NCBI GenBank assembly: GCA_024693045.1
Contig: JAILLQ010000019.1
Span: forward strand, 62,001-126,000
Direction of reading: 5' to 3'
DNA from: Treponema sp.
Lineage (GTDB): Bacteria > Spirochaetota > Spirochaetia > Treponematales > Treponemataceae
Length of the DNA stretch: 64,000 nt
Shown: positions 26,521-35,394 of the stretch, piece after piece
Position numbering within the stretch: position 1 is the stretch's first letter
Layout: the number at the start of each line of letters is the position of its first letter
The notes under the pieces: generated by a model
What the model saw: the letters and a program-made list of their open reading frames with translations, nothing else
What the model was told of the DNA's origin: nothing
The model's database searches: none
Position numbers and translations under genes: made by a program

Positions 26521-29500
26521 ATGAAACGCGTTCTTTTATTATCTATTTTATTTGCTTTTTTATTATGTTCTGCAACTGCAAAAACTTCTTTTTTTGAAAA
26601 TTACGTCTGTCAGACATGGAGTTCTTTTGGAAATTTAAATGGTGCAACAGCCACTGATATCATTCAAACTAATGATGGTTACATCAATATTGGTACTTAC
26701 GAAGGTTTGATTCGTTTTGATGGTGTGGAATTTAACAAAATTCGAAGATCAAAAGATAACGATATTACTTTTGCTTCTGTTCGTGTTATTTTTCAGGATT
26801 CTGCCGGTAATGTATGGATTGGTGCAAACGATGAAGGTGTTCAAAAACTTTCCGACTCAGGTAAAAAAACTTATTCAACTAAAAATGGGCTTCCTAACAA
26901 TTCGGTTCGTACGATTTGTGAAGACAAAAGAGGAAATATCTGGTTGGGTACGGCTTCTGGTATCGTTTACATAACTCCTTCCGGTAAGATGATTACTCCT
27001 CAATTTGAAGCTGGTTCAATTCCTAAAGGTATTATTTCCAGAAATCTTTTTTGTGATTCAGCAGGAAGAGTTTGGCTTACTACAGAAAATGACCGAGGGT
27101 TATATCTTTATTCAGAAGGCCTTTTTAGAACTTTGAAGGAGTTAGATAAACTTGGAACATATTATGTAACAGCCATTACTCAGGATCTTCTGGGAAATTT
27201 TTGGATTTCACTTGCTGATAAGGGAATGATTTCTATTACCAATGGAAAAATTCGAAAAATCAAGAGTGATACAATTATTGATTATATTCCAACTCTTTCA
27301 ATATTTACCGAGTCAAATGGAACAATTTGGTTTGGCACAGAAGAAGGGCTGGTAGTTTATTCCAATGGTAAATTTTATCAGTATGAAGGAAAAACCCTTT
27401 CTTCAGCTTGTATCAACCGCATAAATGGCGATCGCGAAGGAAATATCTGGTTTGCTACAGACAGAACCGGTATTTCAAAACTTACTCACGGGAAGTTCAG
27501 TATTTTCCGGACTGATTCTACTGTAAACTCTATTTGCGAAGATAGAAAAGGCAGAATGTGGCTGGGTACAGACGATGGACTTTTGTGTCTTGATAACGAA
27601 CAGCTTGTTGAAAATAAACTTACAGAATATGTAAAAGGTGTTCGTATTCGTCATGTTGCAATCGCTATGAACGGAGATCTTCTGGTAAGTTGTTATAAAA
27701 AATATGGACAGATTCGTTATAATTTCAGTACAGACGAGATTAAATCCTGGACTGTAGATAAGGGGCTTGCAGGAAACAAGGTTCGCGTTGCACTGGAAGT
27801 TTCTCCTGGAGAAATATATGTAGGTACAACCACAGGTCTTTCGGTAATTCATTCTGACGGTAGTATTTCTAATTTGCGTCAAAGAGATGGTTTTGAAAAC
27901 GAATATATAATGTGTATTTATCAAGACCACAAAGAATATGTATGGATTGGAACAGATGGTGGTGGAATCTATGTCATGAAAAAAGGAAAGATTGTTGCCC
28001 ACTTTTCTACAGATGACGGTCTTATTGGAAATGTAATATTTAAAATCTTTCAGGATTCAAATGACTGCTATTGGATCTGTACGGGAGGAGGAATTTCTAG
28101 AGGCCTGTATTTCAATGAAGAAACTTATGCATTTAAAACATTTGATAACTATAATTCCGACCGTGGTTTAGGAACAGATGCTGTTTTCCAGACTATTATA
28201 GATTCTGTTGGTAATGTCTGGATGACCAGCAATCACGGAATTTCTTCAGTTTTACTTGATAATTTTCTTGCTTCCGATAAAGATTTATCTGTTAAAACAA
28301 AATTTTTCAACAATAACGACGGTCTTGATTCAAAGGGACCTACATCAACTTCTTTGAGTTGTATAGACCATTTTGGAAGAATTTGGTTTTCGATGGTTGA
28401 TGGCTGTGCAATTTTTGACCCAGTGAAGTCATTTGAAACTCATGTAATGCCTCTTGTAAACATCGAAAAGATTTTTGTTGATAACACAATTTACCATGTT
28501 GACTCTAATGAACCGATTGTTTTAAAACCTGGAACCAAGCGTGTTGACATAAAATACACTGGTCTTAGTTTTGATGCTCCTGAAAGACTTAGTTTTTCAT
28601 ATATGCTTACAGGCTTTGACGAGGATTTTAGTGAACCGGTAAATGTAAGAACTGTTTCATATACAAACATAAGACCGGGTAAGCACATTTTTCAGGTACA
28701 CGCTATCAATGGAAATAATCAGGTTTCTGAAAATGACGAAAAAATGTTGATTATTCAAAAACCTTATCTTCATCAGAGACCTGCTTTTTGGGTTGCAATT
28801 GCCCTTTTTACCCTTTCCCTTATTGTATTATTCTTCCATATAAGAGAGCAGAGAATCAAAAAGGTAAATATAAGGCTTGAACACATGGTTAAAGTAAAAA
28901 CTGCTGACCTTGAAGCCGAAAAAAACAAATCTGATTCACTTTTACGAGCAATTTTACCTGACAAAATTGCTGACCGCCTCAAGGATACAGGGGTTCATTC
29001 TATCGGTGAAAATTTTGAAGAAGCGACAGTACTCTTTTCAGATATCGTAAACTTTACTAAAATAACCTCCGGTCATACTGCCGCCGAAATCGTAGATGCT
29101 TTGAACGATTTGTTCAGTCGATTTGACGAAAGGGCAAAAAGTATGGGCGTTGAAAAAATTAAAACAATCGGGGATGCCTATATGGCTGCCTGCGGAATTC
29201 CTGTAGCAAATCCTGATCATGTAAAAATAATCATTGATTTTGCAAAAGGAATGTACAAAGATTTGGAAGATTATAATCGAAGTGCAAAAATACGCTTTGA
29301 TATTCGAATCGGTGTAAACTGTGGTCCAGTTACTGCAGGAGTTATCGGAAAAACAAAGTTTATTTATGATGTATGGGGAAATACAGTTAATGTTGCCAGT
29401 AGAATGGAAACGGCTGGAACTCCCGGAAAAATACGCGTAACAGAAGATATTCGTCAGCACTTGCTAAACAGCGCTTTTACATTCAGTGAACCGATAGAAT

Positions 29501-29547
29501 GTAATGTTAAGGGCAAGGGTGTTATGATTACATACGATGTAGAATAG
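26521..29547 (+). CDS. beta-propeller/Y_Y_Y receptor with class III adenylate cyclase domain
   Basis: A 1008-residue transmembrane receptor cyclase. Signal peptide (1-20), then ~600 residues of two-component-regulator propeller repeats (signatures such as GNVWIGANDEGV, GNIWLGTASGI, EYVWIGTDGGGI), a Y_Y_Y domain (~675-745), one membrane helix (~755-775), a coiled linker and a C-terminal class III cyclase domain. Catalytic residues are complete: metal Asp841 (FSDIVNFT) and Asp885 (TIGDAYMA), adenine-selecting Lys881 and Asp950, and Asn957/Arg961 (NVASR). ATP is thus the predicted substrate and cAMP the product. The propeller/Y_Y_Y ectodomain is usually found on histidine kinases or GGDEF proteins. 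It is translationally coupled to a solute-binding lipoprotein gene 8 nt downstream. Confidence 0.9.
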   Translation: MKRVLLLSILFAFLLCSATAKTSFFENYVCQTWSSFGNLNGATATDIIQTNDGYINIGTYEGLIRFDGVEFNKIRRSKDNDITFASVRVIFQDSAGNVWIGANDEGVQKLSDSGKKTYSTKNGLPNNSVRTICEDKRGNIWLGTASGIVYITPSGKMITPQFEAGSIPKGIISRNLFCDSAGRVWLTTENDRGLYLYSEGLFRTLKELDKLGTYYVTAITQDLLGNFWISLADKGMISITNGKIRKIKSDTIIDYIPTLSIFTESNGTIWFGTEEGLVVYSNGKFYQYEGKTLSSACINRINGDREGNIWFATDRTGISKLTHGKFSIFRTDSTVNSICEDRKGRMWLGTDDGLLCLDNEQLVENKLTEYVKGVRIRHVAIAMNGDLLVSCYKKYGQIRYNFSTDEIKSWTVDKGLAGNKVRVALEVSPGEIYVGTTTGLSVIHSDGSISNLRQRDGFENEYIMCIYQDHKEYVWIGTDGGGIYVMKKGKIVAHFSTDDGLIGNVIFKIFQDSNDCYWICTGGGISRGLYFNEETYAFKTFDNYNSDRGLGTDAVFQTIIDSVGNVWMTSNHGISSVLLDNFLASDKDLSVKTKFFNNNDGLDSKGPTSTSLSCIDHFGRIWFSMVDGCAIFDPVKSFETHVMPLVNIEKIFVDNTIYHVDSNEPIVLKPGTKRVDIKYTGLSFDAPERLSFSYMLTGFDEDFSEPVNVRTVSYTNIRPGKHIFQVHAINGNNQVSENDEKMLIIQKPYLHQRPAFWVAIALFTLSLIVLFFHIREQRIKKVNIRLEHMVKVKTADLEAEKNKSDSLLRAILPDKIADRLKDTGVHSIGENFEEATVLFSDIVNFTKITSGHTAAEIVDALNDLFSRFDERAKSMGVEKIKTIGDAYMAACGIPVANPDHVKIIIDFAKGMYKDLEDYNRSAKIRFDIRIGVNCGPVTAGVIGKTKFIYDVWGNTVNVASRMETAGTPGKIRVTEDIRQHLLNSAFTFSEPIECNVKGKGVMITYDVE

Positions 29548-29555
29548 AGGATTCT

Positions 29556-30743
29556 ATGAAGAAAGTTCAGAAGTTTTTGTTTATTAATTTCGCTTTAGTG
29601 TTTTTTATCTTTTTGTCTTGCAGTAATGAATCGAAGGTTGTAAAAGTAGGTATTCTTCATTCCCAAAGCGGTACCATGGAAATGAGCGAAAGACCTTTGA
29701 TTCAAGCAGATCTTCTTGCTATCGAAGAAATTAATAATGCAGGTGGTGTATTAGGAAAAAAAATAGTTCCAATCGTAGAAGATGGTGCCAGTGACCCTGA
29801 TACTTTTGCAGTTAAAGCAAAAAAACTTTTAACTGAAGATAAAGTTGCCTGTATTTTTGGTTGCTGGACAAGTGCTTCCCGTAAGGCTGTTAAAATCGTT
29901 GTTGAAGAAGAGTTTGGGCTTTTGTGGTATCCGCTTCAGTACGAAGGTATGGAATCTAGTCCGAATATTATGTATCTTGGGGCAACTCCAAACCAGCAGA
30001 TTGTTCCAGCTGTTGAATATTGTGTTAAAAATTTCGGTAAAAACGCTTACCTGATTGGAAGTGACTATGTTTTTCCACAGACAGCTAATAAGATTATCAA
30101 GGCTCAGTTAAAGAGCCTGGGGGCTAATGTTGTTCAGGAAACTTATAAAACTCTAGGATGCACAAACTGTCTTCCTGCAATTGAAGAAATAAAGGCTATG
30201 AAACCTGATTTCGTTTTAAGTACTTTAAATGGAAGCACAAATATAAAATTTTTCCAGTTACTTCATGAAAGTGGTTTGGATCCAAAAGAAATTCCTATTA
30301 TGAGTTTTTCTATCTCTGAAGCCGAAGTTGAAGCTATCGGACCGGAAAATATGGCAGGTCATTATCTTTCATGGAATTATTTTTCCTCTATGGACACTCC
30401 TGAAAATTTAGATTTTATTCGCAGGTATCGAAAAAAGTATGGCGACGAAAAAATGGTAGGGGCTCCACTTGAAGCCGCTTATTCTTCTGTCTTTATGTGG
30501 AAGCAGGCAGTCGAAAGTGCTGAATCTTTTGATGTAGAAGCTGTTAGAATTGCCTGCAAAAATATGGAAATCAAAATTCCAGAAGGTCTTGTAACCATGG
30601 ACGGAAATAATCAGCATACATATAAAAAAATCCGCCTTGGTAAAATCAAAGCGGATGGTATGATTGAACAGGTTTGGGAATCTGAAACTTATGTTCGTCC
30701 GGACCCATACTTAAGTGTTTATGCATGGGCCCGAGGTCTTTAG
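29556..30743 (+). CDS. UrtA-like solute-binding lipoprotein
   Basis: A 395-residue product with lipobox FLSC (Cys 22) and a periplasmic binding protein fold of the branched-chain amino acid/amide/urea group (Peripla_BP_6): VKVGILHSQSGTMEMSE, GGVLGKKIVPIVEDGASDP, IFGCWTSASRKAV and WYPLQYEGMESS are close to UrtA/FmdD/AmiC signatures. The ligand is likely urea, a short amide or an amino acid. No permease or ATPase genes are nearby. Its AGAGGA site lies just after the stop of the receptor cyclase, so the two are co-expressed, suggesting it presents ligand to that receptor instead of to a transporter (inference). It ends 2 nt from the oppositely oriented permease stop. Confidence 0.85.
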   Translation: MKKVQKFLFINFALVFFIFLSCSNESKVVKVGILHSQSGTMEMSERPLIQADLLAIEEINNAGGVLGKKIVPIVEDGASDPDTFAVKAKKLLTEDKVACIFGCWTSASRKAVKIVVEEEFGLLWYPLQYEGMESSPNIMYLGATPNQQIVPAVEYCVKNFGKNAYLIGSDYVFPQTANKIIKAQLKSLGANVVQETYKTLGCTNCLPAIEEIKAMKPDFVLSTLNGSTNIKFFQLLHESGLDPKEIPIMSFSISEAEVEAIGPENMAGHYLSWNYFSSMDTPENLDFIRRYRKKYGDEKMVGAPLEAAYSSVFMWKQAVESAESFDVEAVRIACKNMEIKIPEGLVTMDGNNQHTYKKIRLGKIKADGMIEQVWESETYVRPDPYLSVYAWARGL

Positions 30744-30745
30744 TT

Positions 30746-32110
30746 TTAATTAAGAGCCTTAAAAATAAAGTTTGCTACAAATAGAGCCGCAAGAATCCAT
30801 GTAATAAGTGGAACTTCTTTTGCTCTTTTTGCTGCAACTTTGCAGATACAGTAGCTTAGAATTCCCCATACAATACCATTTGAAATAGAATATGAGAAAG
30901 GAAGTACGATTATTGCGATAAAGGCTGGAATTCCTTCTGATGGGTCTTCAAAATTAATCTTTGTAATAGATTTCATCATCATGTAACCAACAAAAATTAA
31001 TGCAGGAGCGGTTGCTGCAGATGGAATAATGGCAAAGACATTAGATAAGAAAAGTGAAAAAAAGAACAAAAGAGCTGTAACTATTGAAGCCAAACCTGTT
31101 CTGGCTCCAGCTGCAATTCCTGATGTAGATTCAACAAAACTTGTAACTGTTGAAGTTCCAAGACAAGCACCGAAAACTGTTCCGATAGAATCAGCGAGTA
31201 GAGCTTCTTTTCCGTTTTTAATAGAACCGTCTTCCTGCATCAAATCTGCTTCTTCAGCAACACCGATAAGAGTTCCCAAAGTATCAAAGAAATCCATGAA
31301 AAAGAAAGTAAAGAAAATTACAAAGAACTGGCTGAATACCAGGGCTGAAATTTTGTGTGTAGAAGGATTTACAAAAATACCATTAAAATCGAAGCAGAAA
31401 AGATGAGGAGCAGAAGGAAGTGATAAGAGTTCAAAGTTTTCTGGAACTTTTGTTACTCCGAAAGGAATTCCTATTATTGTTGTAACTGCGATCGCAATTA
31501 AAACAGAACCACGAACATTCAAGATATAAAGAACAATAGTGATTATGAGTCCTATGGTTGCAACCAAGGCAGATTTATGAGCAATGTCAAAGTTTACAAA
31601 TGAAAGAGGAGTGCCAGCATTTGTAGTAATTATTCCTGCATTTGACAAACCGATTAAAGTGATGAAAAGTCCGATTCCGACAGCAACAGATTTTTTTAAT
31701 GAGTCTGGAAATGTTTTAACAAGGGCTTCTCTTATACCGCAAAGGGAAAGAATAATAAAAATTATACCTTCAATTAAAACGGCTGTAAGAGCTAGCTGCC
31801 AACGGACTCCCATTTCAAGAACGACAGTAAAACTAAAGAATGCATTTAAACCAAGTCCAGGGGCAAGTGCTATAGGTAGGTTTGCAAGGAAGCCCATTAC
31901 CAGTGTAGCAACTGCAGCCGACACAGCTGTCGCTGTAAAAACTCCGTTCCATGAAGGAAGAATCCCTGCAGGAAGGTTCAAATCTTTCCCACTAAGGATG
32001 TTTGGGTTTACGGCAAGAATGTATGCCATAGCAAGGAATGTTGTAATTCCACCGATAATTTCTTTACTTACGGTAGAGTTACGTTCGGAAATTTTAAAAA
32101 ACTTATCCAT
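30746..32110 (-). CDS. NCS2 purine permease (AzgA/PbuG type)
   Basis: A 454-residue multi-pass transporter with about 12 hydrophobic segments. MAYILAVNPNILS, ALAPGLGLNAFFSF and FFMDFFDTLGTLIGVAEEA are hallmark segments of the AzgA-like branch that imports adenine, guanine or hypoxanthine with protons across the inner membrane. A GAGG Shine-Dalgarno precedes the ATG. No purine riboswitch aptamer is recognisable in the 126-nt region shared with gatB. It is a single-gene unit. Confidence 0.92.
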   Translation of the reverse strand: MDKFFKISERNSTVSKEIIGGITTFLAMAYILAVNPNILSGKDLNLPAGILPSWNGVFTATAVSAAVATLVMGFLANLPIALAPGLGLNAFFSFTVVLEMGVRWQLALTAVLIEGIIFIILSLCGIREALVKTFPDSLKKSVAVGIGLFITLIGLSNAGIITTNAGTPLSFVNFDIAHKSALVATIGLIITIVLYILNVRGSVLIAIAVTTIIGIPFGVTKVPENFELLSLPSAPHLFCFDFNGIFVNPSTHKISALVFSQFFVIFFTFFFMDFFDTLGTLIGVAEEADLMQEDGSIKNGKEALLADSIGTVFGACLGTSTVTSFVESTSGIAAGARTGLASIVTALLFFFSLFLSNVFAIIPSAATAPALIFVGYMMMKSITKINFEDPSEGIPAFIAIIVLPFSYSISNGIVWGILSYCICKVAAKRAKEVPLITWILAALFVANFIFKALN

Positions 32111-32236
32111 CTGTTATACCTCTAAATAGTTTTAATTAGTCTAGCATTATGAACTTTAACTTTCAAACTCTATAGAAGAAAATTAATCAATGTGATAAAC
32201 TTTTATCGAATTTTTTAGTTAATTTAAGGAAATTTT

Positions 32237-33772
32237 ATGGCTATAGACAAATGGGAAATTGTAATCGGATGTGAAATCCATACTCAGCTTCTGACAAAAA
32301 CAAAGGCTTTTTGTGCCTGTGAAAACCGTTACGGTGGAATGCCTGACACTCGCGTGTGTCCGGTTTGTCTGGGGCTTCCGGGAGCTATGCCAAGAATTTC
32401 TAAAGGTTATGTAGAACTTGGAGCTGTTGCCGGACTTGCATTGAATTGTGATATTGCTTCTTATACAAAATTTGACCGCAAGCATTACTTCTATCCTGAC
32501 CTTGCAAAGGGATATCAGATTACTCAGTATGACTTACCACTTTGCACAGACGGTTTTGTAGATTTACCATTACGCCATTACCCAAAAGACCAGCAGCCAG
32601 GTGGTGAAAAATGTCGTACAAAGAACTTTATCGGCGAAGACTGTATTGTAGAAGGAAAATATCGTCGTGTTCGTGTAGAACGCATTCACCTTGAGGAAGA
32701 CGTAGGTAAGTCCCTTCACTTGCAGGGTGCTCACTCTTACATCGATTATAACCGTTGTGGTACTCCTCTTATCGAAATTGTAACAAAACCTGATATGACT
32801 AGTCCTGAAGAAGCAGCTCTTTTTATGCAGACAGTTCAAGAAATCCTTCGTTATGTAAAAGTAACAAAGGGTAATCTAGAAGAAGGTAATATGCGATGTG
32901 ATGCAAACATCAACCTTAATGTGTGGGAAGATGGAAAGTTGTATCATACTCCAATTTCAGAAATTAAAAACTTAAACTCATTTAAATCTATTCGAGATGC
33001 TTGTACTTATGAAGCTCAGCGTCAGTTAAAAGAATTCCAGGAAGACAGACAAGAATTTAATCCTGGTTTTAAGAATACAATGAACTGGGATGAAGAAAAG
33101 GGTGAAACTCAGATTATGCGTACAAAGAATAGTTTTGTTGACTATCGCTTTACTACAGAACCTGATATTAAACCTTTTACAGTAAGTACAGAACTTGTAG
33201 AAGCCGCAGCAGAAAGAGTAGGTGAACTTCCAGAACAGAAGAGAATCCGTTTCCAGGAAGAATTTGGCCTTACTCAGTTTGATTCGGAAGTTCTTACAGG
33301 AACTAGAGACCTTTCTCTTTGGTTTGAAGAAGCCGCTGCAGGTTCAAAATCTCCTAAACGTGTAGCAAACCTTATAATTGCAGAACTTCTTGCAGTTTTG
33401 AATGAAAAGAAAGAAACAATCAACGATGTAAAAATAACACCAAAACACATTGCAGAACTTGCTGATGCTCTTGAAGGCAAAAAGATTACTTCAAAGCAGG
33501 GTAAGGAAGTGTTTGCAGAAATGCTTCAGTCTAACAAGCTTCCTTCTGTTATAATTAAAGAAAAAGGTATGGAAGTTGTAAGTGATTCTGGTGAAATCGA
33601 AAAAATTGTTGATCAGGTTATTGCTTCTAATCCAAAGGCTATTGAAGATTTCAAGAAAGGAAAGACAAATGTTGTCGGATGGCTCATGGGTCAGGTTATG
33701 AAAGCTTCTCAAGGTAAGGCAAATCCTGGTCAGGCAACAAAGATGATTAACGAAAAGTTAGCTAAATTGTAA
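32237..33772 (+). CDS. gatB: Asp-tRNA(Asn)/Glu-tRNA(Gln) amidotransferase subunit B
   Basis: A 511-residue GatB: the kinase-like core that recognises mischarged tRNA and, with GatA and GatC, converts Glu-tRNA-Gln or Asp-tRNA-Asn to the amide. Signatures include EIVIGCEIHTQL-like WEIVIGCEIH, DTRVCPVCLGLPGA, YPDLAKGYQITQY, TPLIEIVTKPDM and EEGNMRCDANI, plus the C-terminal YqeY/GatB-like tail (GWLMGQVMKAS, NPGQATKMINEKL). AAGGAA lies before the ATG. gatA and gatC are not in this window. An unknown gene follows 27 nt later on the same strand. Confidence 0.96.
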   Translation: MAIDKWEIVIGCEIHTQLLTKTKAFCACENRYGGMPDTRVCPVCLGLPGAMPRISKGYVELGAVAGLALNCDIASYTKFDRKHYFYPDLAKGYQITQYDLPLCTDGFVDLPLRHYPKDQQPGGEKCRTKNFIGEDCIVEGKYRRVRVERIHLEEDVGKSLHLQGAHSYIDYNRCGTPLIEIVTKPDMTSPEEAALFMQTVQEILRYVKVTKGNLEEGNMRCDANINLNVWEDGKLYHTPISEIKNLNSFKSIRDACTYEAQRQLKEFQEDRQEFNPGFKNTMNWDEEKGETQIMRTKNSFVDYRFTTEPDIKPFTVSTELVEAAAERVGELPEQKRIRFQEEFGLTQFDSEVLTGTRDLSLWFEEAAAGSKSPKRVANLIIAELLAVLNEKKETINDVKITPKHIAELADALEGKKITSKQGKEVFAEMLQSNKLPSVIIKEKGMEVVSDSGEIEKIVDQVIASNPKAIEDFKKGKTNVVGWLMGQVMKASQGKANPGQATKMINEKLAKL

Positions 33773-33799
33773 TGACTATTTAGAATTAAAAGTGAGCCT

Positions 33800-34600
33800 A
33801 TGTCAGAAATAGATTTTTTGAGAAATGAGATTTTCTCTAGATTCGGTTCTGTAAAAAGAGCCCGTGGATGTTTTCTGTATACTGCAAAGGGTGTTCGCCT
33901 GACAGATTTATATCAGGAAGGTGGACGAGCCGTTTTGGGCTGGGGAGGTTCTTCAGCTTTTACCCTTTTTAAGAATACTATGAACAGGGGACTGACAGGT
34001 TCTTTTCCAACAGATTATCCTCATAGAAGTAAAAGGGCTGTGGAAAAACTTTTTAATTCAAGTCGGGAACTATTTTACTTTTCTTCAAAAGAAGCTGCTT
34101 TAAGATCCGCTATTATGCTTTCTCCGGCGGGCACTTCGATGTTTCGCCCATGGAGTCCTGCTGAAACGAATTGGGCTAAGGTGGATTGTATCGTTTTTGT
34201 GCCTCCTTTAGCATGGTCTGAAAATCTTTATATACTTGCTGTAAATACAGAACTGTGCCAGAAGAAGTCCGACCTTTTTGCGTCAATCAAATCTGATACT
34301 TTTGTGCCTGCACCTTTACATGCAGGAATTGCCCGTTCAATTTATGATTTGATTAAGGTGATTCAGGAAAGAGAAGAAAAAGACTGGTTTATTTATGATA
34401 CCATTCTAACAAAGTATTGGGAAAGAAAAGGTCCTTATCTTTTTTCAAAGGTTCCTTTAGAAAAATACAAGGCTTTTATTCAGCATTGTTTAGATTGTAA
34501 TCTTGTAATTTCTCCAGATTGCAGGGAACCTTCTTTGGTACCTTATGGCGCTGACAAGGGAGTTTTTTCTAAATTAAAGAACAAGCCTTTTGAATTTTAA
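33800..34600 (+). CDS. protein of unknown function with an aminotransferase-like N-terminus
   Basis: A 266-residue soluble protein. Its first 60 residues (ARGCFLYTAKGVRLTDLYQEGG, then AVLGWG) resemble the start of class III PLP aminotransferases, where a GxxLYDxDG..YLDL segment is followed by LGH. The rest does not continue with the PLP-lysine region and is about 150 residues too short, so it may be a diverged, non-PLP protein or a separate spirochaete family. It starts 27 nt after gatB and precedes two small genes on the same strand (20- and 24-nt gaps), so it probably belongs to the gatB transcript. Confidence 0.65.
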   Translation: MSEIDFLRNEIFSRFGSVKRARGCFLYTAKGVRLTDLYQEGGRAVLGWGGSSAFTLFKNTMNRGLTGSFPTDYPHRSKRAVEKLFNSSRELFYFSSKEAALRSAIMLSPAGTSMFRPWSPAETNWAKVDCIVFVPPLAWSENLYILAVNTELCQKKSDLFASIKSDTFVPAPLHAGIARSIYDLIKVIQEREEKDWFIYDTILTKYWERKGPYLFSKVPLEKYKAFIQHCLDCNLVISPDCREPSLVPYGADKGVFSKLKNKPFEF

Positions 34601-34620
34601 AATGTGCATTAGGAGTTATA

Positions 34621-34911
34621 ATGTCTCAGTCTGAAATGATTCTATACGCTGTAAAACTTATCCTAGGAGGAATAACTGCTTTGACCGCAGTTATGTTGTA
34701 CTCAAAAACAAAAGACGGTGCCTGGATTAGTTTAATTGCAGGGTTTGTAAGTCTTTATGTTGGATATGTCTATGAACTGTTACAGGGTTTAGGAATGTCT
34801 ATTCCTCATGAGATTTATATTCTGGAAATACCTCTTACGGGCTTGATTTTTACTGTTCTTCCGGGGCTTTTCTTTATCCTTGCTTTTGCGATAATGTTGA
34901 CTAGAAAATAA
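34621..34911 (+). CDS. small membrane protein of unknown function
   Basis: A 96-residue protein with about three hydrophobic segments (residues ~6-25, 32-55, 72-93) and a short charged end, so it should sit in the inner membrane. TAGGAG gives a good ribosome site 6 nt before the ATG. It lies between the aminotransferase-like gene and the ASCH gene with short gaps in the gatB run. No family recognised. Confidence 0.65.
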   Translation: MSQSEMILYAVKLILGGITALTAVMLYSKTKDGAWISLIAGFVSLYVGYVYELLQGLGMSIPHEIYILEIPLTGLIFTVLPGLFFILAFAIMLTRK

Positions 34912-34935
34912 GTAGTATTTTAGGCGGAGGTTTTT

Positions 34936-35394
34936 ATGGCACTTTCTCAGGCAGATGAATTTTGGGCTGATTTTATAAAAAATACTGGACGCGATGAAGA
35001 TGATCGTTGCGCTGGTGATATTGATTTTGAATCTGGTGGCATAAAAAATGATGCTCAAGTTGCAATGATTCTTGCTGGAAAGAAAAAGGCCATTTTTTCT
35101 ACATTCGCATCTTATAACGCAGATGGCGAGCCTCTTCCTGTAACAGGTGAACTCTACTTATTGATGGATCGAAGTAAAACTCCTAGGGCTGTCCTTGAAC
35201 TTGAAAATGTAATAGTTTTACCATTTAATGAAGTTCCATGGTCTTTGGCTCAGCTTGAAGGAGAAGACTCTTCTCTTGAGGAATGGAAGGAAAGGCAGGA
35301 AGAGTATCTAAAAGATGAAGGAGCTATAGTCGGCTTTACTTTTTCTCCAGATTTAAAACTTATATGCCAGATTTTTAATGTTGTATACCGCTAG
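34936..35394 (+). CDS. ASCH-domain protein
   Basis: A 152-residue soluble protein matching the ASCH (PUA-like) fold: AGKKKAIFSTFASYNADGEPLP, GELYLLMDR, RAVLELENVIVLPFNEV and LEGEDSSLEEWKERQEEYL follow the order of the family. ASCH proteins bind RNA or act on modified nucleosides; the target here is unknown. GGAGG precedes the ATG. Its last 20 nt overlap the 3' end of the oppositely oriented phosphoesterase gene. Confidence 0.8.
   Translation: MALSQADEFWADFIKNTGRDEDDRCAGDIDFESGGIKNDAQVAMILAGKKKAIFSTFASYNADGEPLPVTGELYLLMDRSKTPRAVLELENVIVLPFNEVPWSLAQLEGEDSSLEEWKERQEEYLKDEGAIVGFTFSPDLKLICQIFNVVYR

Noticed and set aside
30741..30748. A terminator between the UrtA-like gene and the permease gene.
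   Set aside because: The two stop codons are only 2 nt apart and no hairpin with a T run is present there.
32111..32236. Purine riboswitch before the NCS2 permease.
   Set aside because: No aptamer-like three-way junction or conserved core bases are visible, and the 126-nt region is shared with the divergent gatB promoter.
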